A DNA stretch of 35,138 nt. Source: Spirulina sp. CCY15215 (lineage in GTDB: Bacteria > Cyanobacteriota > Cyanobacteriia > Cyanobacteriales > Spirulinaceae). Positions 7,414 through 14,874 of the stretch are shown piece after piece; the first letter of the stretch is position 1, and each line of letters starts with the position of its first letter. The position numbers were made by a program, and so were the translations under genes. The notes beneath the pieces are model-generated. The model did no database searches. It was not told the origin of the DNA and saw only the letters and a list, made by a program, of their open reading frames with translations. Where the stretch lies: the NCBI RefSeq assembly GCF_016888125.1, contig NZ_JACSWA010000380.1:1-35138 (forward strand). Reading direction: 5' to 3'.

Positions 7414-8292
7414 ATGAGTTCATTGATTCTTTTATTCGGTAATACCGGACAATTGGGACAAGAAGTTGAGAAAAAGTTGCAGTCAACCGGACAAAATTAC
7501 GTTGCGTTAGCCCGCGATCGCTGTGATTTTACCCAACCCGAAAGCCTTCGAGAGGCGATCGCCGCTTACCAACCGAGTGTTATTATTAACTGTGCTGCTT
7601 ATACCGCCGTTGATAAAGCCGAAAGCGATCGCCAGATTGCAGAAATAGTTAACGGAAGCGCACTACGAGTTATCGCCAGAGAAGCAGAAAAAATCAATGC
7701 CTTTCTCCTGCATATTTCCACAGATTATGTTTTTGATGGACACAAAAATACACCTTATGAAGAAGGCGATCGCGTTAATCCGATTAATGTTTACGGATCC
7801 TCTAAACTAGCAGGAGAAAAAGAGATTCAAGAAAACTGTAGTCGCTTTCTCATCTTGAGAACCAGTTGGGTTTATGGCGTGTATGGGAAAGGAAATTTTG
7901 TTAAAACTATGTTAAAATTAGGAGCAGCAAGAGCAGAAATTGGCGTTGTTGCAGATCAAATCGGTAGTCCAACTTGGACAGGAGATTTAGCGAATATTAT
8001 CACCCAAATCCCGCCAAATTTAACCGGTATTTATCATTATAGTAATAGTGGTGTTGCCAGTTGGTACGATTTCGCGGTTGCTATTTTTGAAGAAGCACAA
8101 CAATTAAATTTTCCCCTAAAAATTGAGAGAGTTATTCCTATTACAACGGCTGAATATCCTACTGCTGCGAAACGTCCGGTTTATTCAGTTCTCTCTTGTC
8201 AAAAAATCGCTTCTATTTTAGAATCTTCTCCTCCTCACTGGCGAAAAAGTTTACGAAAGATGTTCGTAGGGGTTTGGTCTCCAAACCCCTAG
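7414..8292 (+). CDS. rfbD: dTDP-4-dehydrorhamnose reductase (RmlD)
   Basis: Last step of dTDP-L-rhamnose synthesis: NAD(P)H-dependent reduction of the 4-keto group. It is an extended short-chain dehydrogenase of 292 aa. GNTGQLG (9-15) is the Rossmann glycine motif, STDYVFDG (102-109) carries the catalytic Ser/Thr region, and YGSSK (Tyr127, Lys131) is the active-site pair. GSPTWTGDLA is a family signature. The last eight residues (VGVWSPNP) and the stop codon are encoded by a palindromic repeat at 8267-8291, so the natural C-terminus has been rewritten by repeat insertion. Operon with rfbC and the upstream membrane protein. Confidence 0.96.
   Translation: MSSLILLFGNTGQLGQEVEKKLQSTGQNYVALARDRCDFTQPESLREAIAAYQPSVIINCAAYTAVDKAESDRQIAEIVNGSALRVIAREAEKINAFLLHISTDYVFDGHKNTPYEEGDRVNPINVYGSSKLAGEKEIQENCSRFLILRTSWVYGVYGKGNFVKTMLKLGAARAEIGVVADQIGSPTWTGDLANIITQIPPNLTGIYHYSNSGVASWYDFAVAIFEEAQQLNFPLKIERVIPITTAEYPTAAKRPVYSVLSCQKIASILESSPPHWRKSLRKMFVGVWSPNP
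8267..8291. repeat. 25-base palindromic repeat forming the 3' end of rfbD
   Basis: An 11-base stem (TAGGGGTTTGG at 8267-8277, CCAAACCCCTA at 8281-8291) encloses TCT. It overlaps the last codons and the stop of rfbD. No T run follows, so it is more like a REP-type dispersed repeat than a terminator. Similar GTAGGGG...CCCCTAC palindromes are common in cyanobacterial genomes. Confidence 0.7.
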
Positions 8293-8348
8293 GTCTCCGA
8301 ATAAAGTAAAATAGAGAATTAAAGCGCAGGACATATTGCCAAATCCTC

Positions 8349-9635
8349 ATGCCTTTAACTCCGAATTTATCGTCCCTATCTCCAGAAAATCTACCCTTTG
8401 ACCTGTCCCTACTTCCCCAACCCGTCTATATCGTGGGAGGATGCGTGCGTAATGCCCTTTTAGGGCGCAAACATCCCTATTTTGATGTAGACCTCGTATT
8501 GCCCTCAGAAGCCGTAGAAACGGCACAACGAATCGCTAGATATTATCAAGCTGGATTTGTCATTTTGGATGAAACGAGACAAATTGCCCGAGTAGTCTTT
8601 GAGTCAGGAACCGTGGATTTTGCTCAACAACAAGGTAAGACTTTAAAAGAAGACTTAAAACGGCGCGATTTTCGTATCAATGCGATCGCCTACAACCCCC
8701 GCACCAGAAAATTTATCGATCCCCTAAAAGGTAGAAAAGACCTAGAAAAGAAAGTCATTACCGCGATCGCCAAAGTCAACCTCGAAAACGATCCCCTGCG
8801 TCTCCTGCGTGCTTACCGTCAAGCCGCCCAACTTGACTTTACCATCGACTCCAAAACCCGCACTTTGATCGGACAACTTGCCCCCAATCTTGCGAGAATA
8901 TCCGCCGAACGGGTTCGCCAGGAGTTAAACTATTTACTGGCAGAAGCCAAAGGCGATCGCTGGTTGCACGCGGCTTATGAGGACGGTATCCTGTCAGTAT
9001 TTTTAGAAGATGCAACAGAAGACAGCATTAAACAAATCGACCAGATCGACCATGCTGCCTGGTTATTGGGGAAAATTTGGGTAGATTTGGAAGCAGAATT
9101 ACATCGTCCCATTGGTAGTACCACCTCGAGTTTGAGTTTGGCAAAATTAGCCTCCTTGGTATCCCCAGAGGTAAAAATAGCGCGATCGCAATTGGAAACC
9201 CTAACCTATTCTCGGGCAGAAATTCGCGTTGTTCTCACTATTCTCCAACATCTCCCCCCCATTCTCGCCCTCGTCAACGCACCTATGAGCCTAGAAACGC
9301 AGTATTTTTTCTTTCAGGAGGTGGGGGATGTTTTTCCTGCTTTAGCCGTATTTGGGGTGGCAGTGGTTGCCTGTCGCGATGTTTTACAAGAAACCCAAGC
9401 CACCAATGCGATCGCGCCCTTAGTGAATGCCTATCTCGACCCCAATAATCAAGTAGCACATCCGACCCCTTTAGTGACAGGAAACGATTTGATTCATCAT
9501 TTAGGGTTGCGACCTTCCCGCGCGATCGGCACACTCCTGACCCAACTGCAACTCGCCCGTATTAACGGCAAAATAAGCACTCCAGAAGAAGCCCTACAAT
9601 TAGCAGCAACTTTAATGCCTTCCCCATCGTCTTAA
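8349..9635 (+). CDS. cca: tRNA nucleotidyltransferase / poly(A) polymerase family (CCA-end enzyme)
   Basis: Adds or repairs the 3' CCA end of tRNA. It is a class II nucleotidyltransferase of 428 aa. Motifs in order: GGCVRN (30-35), DVDLV with the metal-binding aspartates 46 and 48, RRDFRINA (105-112), NDPLRLLRAYR (147-157) and an ISAERVRQEL segment near 184-193, followed by an unrecognised helical C-terminus. In some cyanobacteria the reaction is divided between separate CC-adding and A-adding enzymes of this family. I cannot decide which activity this protein has. The ATG follows rfbD by 56 bases, with a possible weak -10 (TAAAAT) in the gap, so it may have its own promoter. Confidence 0.9.
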   Translation: MPLTPNLSSLSPENLPFDLSLLPQPVYIVGGCVRNALLGRKHPYFDVDLVLPSEAVETAQRIARYYQAGFVILDETRQIARVVFESGTVDFAQQQGKTLKEDLKRRDFRINAIAYNPRTRKFIDPLKGRKDLEKKVITAIAKVNLENDPLRLLRAYRQAAQLDFTIDSKTRTLIGQLAPNLARISAERVRQELNYLLAEAKGDRWLHAAYEDGILSVFLEDATEDSIKQIDQIDHAAWLLGKIWVDLEAELHRPIGSTTSSLSLAKLASLVSPEVKIARSQLETLTYSRAEIRVVLTILQHLPPILALVNAPMSLETQYFFFQEVGDVFPALAVFGVAVVACRDVLQETQATNAIAPLVNAYLDPNNQVAHPTPLVTGNDLIHHLGLRPSRAIGTLLTQLQLARINGKISTPEEALQLAATLMPSPSS

Positions 9636-9674
9636 AATCATAAACCGTTTTAACACTAAATTTTTACACCGATC

Positions 9675-10004
9675 ATGCTTGACATTCAACCCAAAATCCC
9701 CCCTATTTTTGCATCTTCTTTAGCCATCGCCGCGATCGCCGCAATTTCCTTTTCTCCCCTAGCGCGATCGGCAGACTTTACCGAAAATGGAGAAAGAATT
9801 TTCCTGAGAAGTTGTATCGCTTCCTTCAATAATTCTCAATTCACCCCAGAACAAAAAGAAAGAATCTGTCGATGCGTCCTCAATGGCTTCAAACAGGATA
9901 GCGTCAGCAATGAGGATATGTCCAGTTTTACCGCCAACGCTAAAGACCCTGCAAAATGGTCTCCCAGTATTCGCCGCGTCATGAGTAGTTGCGCCCCAAG
10001 TTAA
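9675..10004 (+). CDS. Small secreted protein with four cysteines, unknown function
   Basis: 109 aa. A hydrophobic segment at about 12-27 followed by SPLARSA-DF marks a Sec signal peptide, with likely cleavage after Ala33. The mature protein, about 76 residues, has four cysteines: one in RSCIASF, a CRC pair, and one near the end (SSCAPS). Two disulfides are plausible. I recognise no domain; small exported proteins of this form are common in cyanobacteria as hypotheticals. It lies 39 bases after the CCA-enzyme gene on the same strand. HIP1 sites encode part of the signal peptide (AAIAAI), so that segment may be partly shaped by the repeat. Confidence 0.75.
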   Translation: MLDIQPKIPPIFASSLAIAAIAAISFSPLARSADFTENGERIFLRSCIASFNNSQFTPEQKERICRCVLNGFKQDSVSNEDMSSFTANAKDPAKWSPSIRRVMSSCAPS

Positions 10005-10124
10005 CAAGTTTAACCAGTGATAAACGATCGCCGGTGACTGAAATTATCCCCCTAGCCTGCATTTCCTTTTGAGAAGGAAGCCGATAAGATAGCAAAGCAC
10101 CTTGCCCAAAAATGTTTAAATTGA

Positions 10125-11120
10125 ATGTTGGAAACGCCTCTAACTTCTTTGACCTTCCCCTCATTACCCCTACAACGCCCCCTGCTGGCGATCGGTCATG
10201 GTACTCGAAACGAAGGAGGACGACAAACCTTTATTGATTTTGCCAAAGCCTACGAAGCGATCGATCCTTCTCGTCCCGTGATTCCTTGTTTTTTAGAACT
10301 GACGACCCCAAGTATTCAAGATGGAGTTGATTATTGCATCGAACGGGGTTACTCCGAACTGTCGGCGGTTCCCATTCTCCTCTTTGCAGCACGTCACAAC
10401 AAATTTGATGTTACCAATGAGTTAGATCGCGCCCGATCGCGCCATCCCCAGTTAAAATTCCACTACGGGCGACATTTTGGCATCTCTCCTGGTATTTTTG
10501 ACCTTTGGCAAAAACGCTTGGCTGAGTGCGATCGCCCAGAAAAAAATCCCCAGCAAATTCCGCGATCGCAAACCGTACTATTATTTGTAGGACGAGGTTC
10601 TAGCGATCCCGATGCTAATGGGGATGTCTTCAAAATGGCGCGGATGCTATGGGAAGGAAGCGGATATAAAACCGTAGAAACTTGTTTTATCGGCATTACT
10701 CACCCTCGTTTAGAAGAAGGCTTTAACCGCGCCCGCCTTTACAATCCCCAGCGCATCATCGTGTTACCCTATTTCTTGTTTACTGGGGTATTAATGGAGA
10801 AAATTTTCCATATTTCAGCACAACAACAGGAACAAAACCCCGATATTGAGATAACTTGTTTACCAGAAATGGGCATTCATCCCCATCTTTTGCAAATATT
10901 ACGAGAACGGGAAATTGAAACACAACTCGGTCAGGTACAGATGAATTGTGAAATGTGCAAGTTCCGTTTAGCTGCGGTGGATGGGTCGGAAACTGGACAT
11001 CATCATCATAACCACGGTCACGATCATAATCATAATCACGATCATAATCATGACCATCCTCCCGTCGATCCTTATGCAGATGTGGAGAAATATCATGGCA
11101 GAATTTGGCAGGTTCCATAA
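10125..11120 (+). CDS. cbiX: Sirohydrochlorin chelatase CbiX, long form with Fe-S motif and His-rich tail
   Basis: Inserts cobalt (or iron) into sirohydrochlorin for B12 or siroheme synthesis. 331 aa with two chelatase halves. The first holds IGHGTRN (His25) and [11 protein letters not shown] (His91), the metal-site histidines. The second half holds [12 protein letters not shown] (155-166). The C-terminus has MNCEMC (273-278), matching the MXCXXC motif reported for a 4Fe-4S centre in long CbiX proteins, then a histidine-rich run at 292-311 that probably stores or delivers metal. Start ATG at 10125. sipA follows after 13 bases, so the two are probably cotranscribed. No other cobalamin gene is nearby. 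Confidence 0.95.
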   Translation: MLETPLTSLTFPSLPLQRPLLAIGHGTRNEGGRQTFIDFAKAYEAIDPSRPVIPCFLELTTPSIQDGVDYCIERGYSELSAVPILLFAARHNKFDVTNELDRARSRHPQLKFHYGRHFGISPGIFDLWQKRLAECDRPEKNPQQIPRSQTVLLFVGRGSSDPDANGDVFKMARMLWEGSGYKTVETCFIGITHPRLEEGFNRARLYNPQRIIVLPYFLFTGVLMEKIFHISAQQQEQNPDIEITCLPEMGIHPHLLQILREREIETQLGQVQMNCEMCKFRLAAVDGSETGHHHHNHGHDHNHNHDHNHDHPPVDPYADVEKYHGRIWQVP

Positions 11121-11133
11121 TTGGTAATTAGTA

Positions 11134-11382
11134 ATGAGTGAACAAGAGTTTCAAATAGGGGCAAAAGTGCGTTTAGTCGCACAACCTCCGTATTTTAAAA
11201 CTGCGGAACCGATGCCGATGCTGCGTCCTCCTGATGTGGTTAAGGTGGGAGAAGAAGGGACGGTGCGCGATCGCCGTCCTGGGGGTTATTGGGCGGTAAG
11301 ATTTACTCGGGGTGCTTTTTTAATGGATGCCCAATATATTGAGAATATTGTGAATATCGCATCTTCTAATGAAGAGGAATAA
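11134..11382 (+). CDS. sipA: SipA, partner protein of histidine kinase NblS (DUF3148)
   Basis: An 82-residue basic protein. The conserved core (KTAEPMPMLRPPDVVKVGEEG, then DRRPGGYWAVRFTRGAFLMD) is the DUF3148/SipA signature. In Synechococcus, SipA binds the ATP-binding domain of NblS (Hik33), the kinase that controls high-light, nutrient and phycobilisome responses. That role is known of the family and inferred here. It lacks membrane segments and probably folds as an SH3-like beta barrel. It follows cbiX by 13 bases; the C-terminal SSNEEE tail is acidic. The convergent Uma2 gene ends 14 bases away. Confidence 0.94.
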   Translation: MSEQEFQIGAKVRLVAQPPYFKTAEPMPMLRPPDVVKVGEEGTVRDRRPGGYWAVRFTRGAFLMDAQYIENIVNIASSNEEE

Positions 11383-11396
11383 TCTTATTTCTCGAT

Positions 11397-11954
11397 TTAA
11401 TCAAACTCGGGAGGCCAAAGTTCGGCGATCGCGACTTCCCAACCTGGAAATAATTCTGGAATAGTTAAAATATCTCCATTTTGTAGTAAAAGAGGGTCGC
11501 TATTGGGGCGATTTACCGTCACGGTTTGGCGATCGGGATCGATAAGAATACCCACTGTTGCACCCATTAACAGAAACATTTGAATTTTTTCTCTCAGAGG
11601 TTTTAGGGTGTCGCTTTGAGATTTAATTTCTACAACAAGATCGGGAACCAGTTCGCCAAAATAGCGCACATTTTTTCGCAATCTTTCTGCTTTGACAAAG
11701 GAAACATCGGGTGCCTTAATATTAGTATCGGGTAAAATAAAGCCTCCAGATGAATCAAAAATGCGTCCAAGACGACGAGGATTTACCCAAAGAAACAAAA
11801 AGGCGCTGAAGCGAATGCCGATTTCACTTGAGGTAATATCAGAAGGACCCATAACGATAATTTTTCCGTCTTCGAGTTCGAGTTGGTAATCATACCCTGC
11901 TTGGCATAGGTTCGTTTGAATCTTGTCTAGGTCTTTAACAGTCATTCCTTGCAT
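11397..11954 (-). CDS. Uma2 family (DUF820) restriction-endonuclease-like protein
   Basis: A PD-(D/E)XK fold protein of about 185 aa. The core acid-acid-lysine motif is visible: APDVSFV supplies the Asp, and PDLVVEIKSQSD supplies the E-x-K pair. GKIIVMGPSDITSS is the usual N-terminal signature. Uma2 proteins are greatly expanded in cyanobacteria and their function is largely unknown; nuclease activity is predicted from fold. I prefer the ATG at 11954 because GGAG lies nine bases upstream; a GTG at 11969 would add five residues. It is convergent with sipA and codirectional with the DUF167 gene. Confidence 0.88.
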   Translation of the reverse strand: MQGMTVKDLDKIQTNLCQAGYDYQLELEDGKIIVMGPSDITSSEIGIRFSAFLFLWVNPRRLGRIFDSSGGFILPDTNIKAPDVSFVKAERLRKNVRYFGELVPDLVVEIKSQSDTLKPLREKIQMFLLMGATVGILIDPDRQTVTVNRPNSDPLLLQNGDILTIPELFPGWEVAIAELWPPEFD

Positions 11955-12009
11955 GAGATAAAACTCCACAATCTGGAAATTCTCTCCATTTTATCTTATA
12001 GTTGAGAAT

Positions 12010-12234
12010 TTAAGTCAATAAAATTTCTACTAATTTATTTTTTGCAGATAAACCGCTTTTAATCGTCACCTGCGATCGCGCAACTCCGTACTGTTTTGCT
12101 AATATCTTAATTAACTCTTGATTCCCCTTGCCATCCACAGGAGGAGATTTGAGATAAACTAATAAACTGCCATCGGGTTGTTCGATAATTTCTTGCCGTT
12201 TAGAATTGGGTTTAACTTTAACTATTTTTTTCAT
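12010..12234 (-). CDS. DUF167 (YggU) family small protein
   Basis: 74 aa, [16 protein letters not shown] at the start, then [21 protein letters not shown] and [14 protein letters not shown]. These match the DUF167/YggU family, small alpha-beta proteins of unknown function found in most bacteria. An in-frame start at 12276 would add 14 hydrophobic residues unlike the family, so the ATG at 12234 is chosen. The Uma2 gene lies 55 bases further along on the same strand, and the glycosyltransferase gene is divergent from 12291. The 56-base spacer must hold both promoters. Confidence 0.85.
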   Translation of the reverse strand: MKKIVKVKPNSKRQEIIEQPDGSLLVYLKSPPVDGKGNQELIKILAKQYGVARSQVTIKSGLSAKNKLVEILLT

Positions 12235-12290
12235 GGGACAAAAAGCCAAAAAAATATACAATATGCAAAGAACCAAAGATAAAATTATAG

Positions 12291-13487
12291 ATGAACTCTG
12301 CTAATAATCCTCCTCCTTATCGCATTCTTATTGTTGTTTCTCATCCCATTCCTTACATTATCCCTCTATTTCGGTTAATGGTTAAACAACAATGGGATTT
12401 TCAGGTTGCTTATTGTTCTTTAGAAGGGGCAGAATCTTACCGCGATCGCGATTTTGCCACGGAAGTAACTTGGGATGTTCCTTTATTAGAAGGATACCCT
12501 TGGACCCACGTTCCCAATATTTCTCCTCAGCCTGGACTAAGCAAATTTTTTGGACTGGTTAACCCTCAATTAATGAAACTCGTCCAAGCAAGCGATGTTA
12601 TTATTGTTTATACCGGCTATGCTTATGCTAGTTTTTGGCTGACGGCATTGGCGGCAAAACTACAGGGAAAAGGCTTTATTTTTAGTACGGATACAAGTAG
12701 TTTATCTTCGCGAAGTGGCAGATCGTGGAAGGCAAAAATTAAACCTTTTCTCTTACCTAAAATTTACCATCTCGGCGATGCAATTTTAGTTTCAACTCGT
12801 TTTGGCAAGCAAACGATCGCCAGTTTGGAAATTCCCGAGGAACGCATTTTTATTACTCCTTTTGTAGCCGATAATGATTGGTGGTTAGCACAAGCCGCCG
12901 GAGTCGATCGCGCCCAAGTTCGCCAAGAATGGCAAATTCCTCTCGATGCCACTATCCTCGTCTTTTGTGCTAAATTGCAACCGTGGAAGCGTCCTCAAGA
13001 CATTCTCGAAGCGTTTGCAAGGGCGAATGTCCCCAATAGTTATTTGTTGTATGTGGGAGATGGGGCAATGCGATCGCAACTCGAAGCAAGAACAAAAGAA
13101 CTGGAATTAGGCGATCGGGTCAAGTTCTTGGGCTTTCTAAATCAAAGTCAACTGCCTGCGGTATATAAAGCGGCGGATCTGCTTTGTCTCTGCTCGGAAT
13201 ACGAACCCTTTGGGGTTGTCGTGAATGAAGCGATGTTGTGCGAATGCGGGGCGATCGTTAGCGATCGCGTGGGTGCGAGAGAATTAATTGAACCCGGAAA
13301 GACTGGATATATTTACCCTTGGGGCAATATTGACAAACTATGCGCCACTCTACAATTGATTGTACCACAGAAGGAAAAATTAAAAAAGATGGGAAAAAAT
13401 GCTAAAAAACGCATGGAAAAATGGTCGCCCCAAGAGAATATTAAAGCGCAAAAAAAGGCAATTAGTTTTATAATGAACAATAAATAA
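12291..13487 (+). CDS. Glycosyltransferase family 4 (GT-B fold)
   Basis: 398 aa, two Rossmann halves. The N-terminal half begins [19 protein letters not shown]. The C-terminal half has [35 protein letters not shown] and the E-x7-E donor motif (Glu305 to Glu313, in [11 protein letters not shown]) followed by [14 protein letters not shown]. These place it in the GT4 group, which adds sugars from nucleotide donors at the cytoplasmic face of the membrane. Donor and acceptor cannot be told. It has no signal peptide. The FkbM methyltransferase gene begins 15 bases later, a pairing typical of surface glycan loci. Confidence 0.93.
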   Translation: MNSANNPPPYRILIVVSHPIPYIIPLFRLMVKQQWDFQVAYCSLEGAESYRDRDFATEVTWDVPLLEGYPWTHVPNISPQPGLSKFFGLVNPQLMKLVQASDVIIVYTGYAYASFWLTALAAKLQGKGFIFSTDTSSLSSRSGRSWKAKIKPFLLPKIYHLGDAILVSTRFGKQTIASLEIPEERIFITPFVADNDWWLAQAAGVDRAQVRQEWQIPLDATILVFCAKLQPWKRPQDILEAFARANVPNSYLLYVGDGAMRSQLEARTKELELGDRVKFLGFLNQSQLPAVYKAADLLCLCSEYEPFGVVVNEAMLCECGAIVSDRVGARELIEPGKTGYIYPWGNIDKLCATLQLIVPQKEKLKKMGKNAKKRMEKWSPQENIKAQKKAISFIMNNK

Positions 13488-13502
13488 CTATCAACTATAA
13501 AA

Positions 13503-14429
13503 ATGCTCAACGCTATCAACTATCAGTTAAATCGTCCCGAATACTTTCTACAACCCATTCAAATTTATCGCCGTCTTCGTCGTCCTCCCGAACAATCTCT
13601 TTATGAATTTAAAGACATCAAATTACCCTGGGGAACTCCCTTTCGCATTCGTCCTCATCCCGATGATAAAGTCGAATGGTCTTTGTGGATCATGGGAGTT
13701 TATGACTTAGCCCTAAGCGAAGCAATCTGGCGATTTATTGACCTAGGAGAAACGGCGATCGATATTGGCGCAAATATTGGTTATATGACAGAAATTATGG
13801 CAGAAAGAGTCGGAAAGTCTGGCCGAGTAATTGCCTTTGAACCCTGTCCTGGAATATACGAAGAATTAGAGTTTAATATTCAAACTTGGCAGGATTTAAA
13901 AGGCTGGAATCCCATTGAACTTAAAAAAGTAGCGCTATCGAATAAAACTGGAACGGGACTGTTAAGATTACCCACTTATAATCGTGGAGAAGCGGCGATC
14001 GTGGAAAATAAAGAATCTGTAAATACTGACGAGACCTTAAATGTTTATGAAGTGAACTTAAATCAATTAGATAATATTCTCGATCGCAACCTAAAAATAG
14101 GAGTTTTAAAAATTGATATCGAAGGACACGAATTTTCCGCCTTTCAAGGTGCAGAAAAAACACTCAAATCCCAACAAATCCGCGATATTTTCTTTGAATC
14201 CCATCACGGTTATCCCACTCCTGCCTCCGAGTTTTTAGAATCTTGCGGCTACCGTATTTTTCGGCTCTGGAAAGGCTTTTGGCGACCCTTACTCTATCCC
14301 GCAGATTATCCCCTAATTCATCCCTGGGAACCCCCCAATTATTTAGCGACATTGGATGGCGATCGCGCCCAGAAACGCCTCAAAAAAAGAGGATGGTCAA
14401 TTCTCAGGACTATTCATTATAGAAAATAA
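13503..14429 (+). CDS. FkbM family SAM-dependent methyltransferase
   Basis: 308 aa. The SAM site is seen as DIGANIGY (87-94), followed by RVIAFEPCPGIYEEL and LKIDIEGHEFSAFQGAE (about 202-218), the FkbM signature with its conserved KIDIEG. Family members methylate hydroxyl groups on sugars or polyketides. Here a sugar is more likely because the gene follows a glycosyltransferase gene by 15 bases. A C-terminal extension of about 60 residues is basic and Trp-rich (RLWKGFWRPLLYPADYP). No membrane anchor is evident. Confidence 0.92.
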   Translation: MLNAINYQLNRPEYFLQPIQIYRRLRRPPEQSLYEFKDIKLPWGTPFRIRPHPDDKVEWSLWIMGVYDLALSEAIWRFIDLGETAIDIGANIGYMTEIMAERVGKSGRVIAFEPCPGIYEELEFNIQTWQDLKGWNPIELKKVALSNKTGTGLLRLPTYNRGEAAIVENKESVNTDETLNVYEVNLNQLDNILDRNLKIGVLKIDIEGHEFSAFQGAEKTLKSQQIRDIFFESHHGYPTPASEFLESCGYRIFRLWKGFWRPLLYPADYPLIHPWEPPNYLATLDGDRAQKRLKKRGWSILRTIHYRK

Positions 14430-14440
14430 GGAAGAAAATG

Positions 14441-14446
14441 TATAAT
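14441..14446 (+). promoter_or_regulatory. Possible -10 box (TATAAT) for the antitoxin-like gene
   Basis: A perfect TATAAT lies 35 bases before the ATG at 14481, just after the stop of the FkbM gene. TTATAG at 14417-14422 is a weak -35 candidate at 18-base spacing. Support is the hexamer only. Confidence 0.35.
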
Positions 14447-14480
14447 ACCAATAATTCCGTAACCTTCTCGACTAAACAAA

Positions 14481-14705
14481 ATGTTACAAACAATAAAAAC
14501 TTCCCAGCTTCAACAGGCGATCGAAATGGTTGAAAAACTTTCCATCGAAGAACAAGCGGTTTTAGTCGAGCTTGTACAACACCGCATTAAACAGAAAAAA
14601 CGAGAAACATTAGTACAAGAAGTTAGAGAAGCAGAAAAAGAGTACGAATGCGGTCAAGTATATCGGGGTTCTATCGCAGAATTAATGGCGGAGTTAGACC
14701 ATTGA
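14481..14705 (+). CDS. Orphan antitoxin-like small protein, 74 aa
   Basis: The chain is helical and highly charged: IEMVEKLSIEEQAVLVELVQHRI, then KQKKRETLVQEVREAEKEYECG and GSIAELMAELDH. This resembles cyanobacterial antitoxins usually paired with a RelE/ParE-type toxin gene. No intact toxin follows. A short stretch after the stop, overlapping in another frame, reads LKNLAWSPQL, which resembles a toxin start I recall, but it runs into unrelated sequence. After the TGA the antitoxin's own frame stays open to a TAA at 14862, without a start codon. It may be the survivor of a decayed pair. Similarity is by pattern only. Confidence 0.68.
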   Translation: MLQTIKTSQLQQAIEMVEKLSIEEQAVLVELVQHRIKQKKRETLVQEVREAEKEYECGQVYRGSIAELMAELDH

Positions 14706-14874
14706 AAAATCTCGCTTGGAGTCCTCAACTTTCCGAAATTTCGCGATCGCAAAATTCTCTCTCAGGATTCCCTTTTGGCATTACAATTAAAGCAATCCGA
14801 TCGCAGTATCTTAAGTTTCTATCTATACCCTGTAGAATCCGTAGATCCAAAGTCCGTAATTTAAACCCCAAATT

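Noticed and set aside
9283-9534. Minus-strand frame inside the CCA-enzyme gene
   Set aside because: Its codons mirror conserved sequence of the enzyme and it has no ribosome site.
12235-12276. Signal peptide on the DUF167 protein from the upstream start
   Set aside because: DUF167 proteins are cytosolic, and the conserved part begins exactly at [12 protein letters not shown] (12234).
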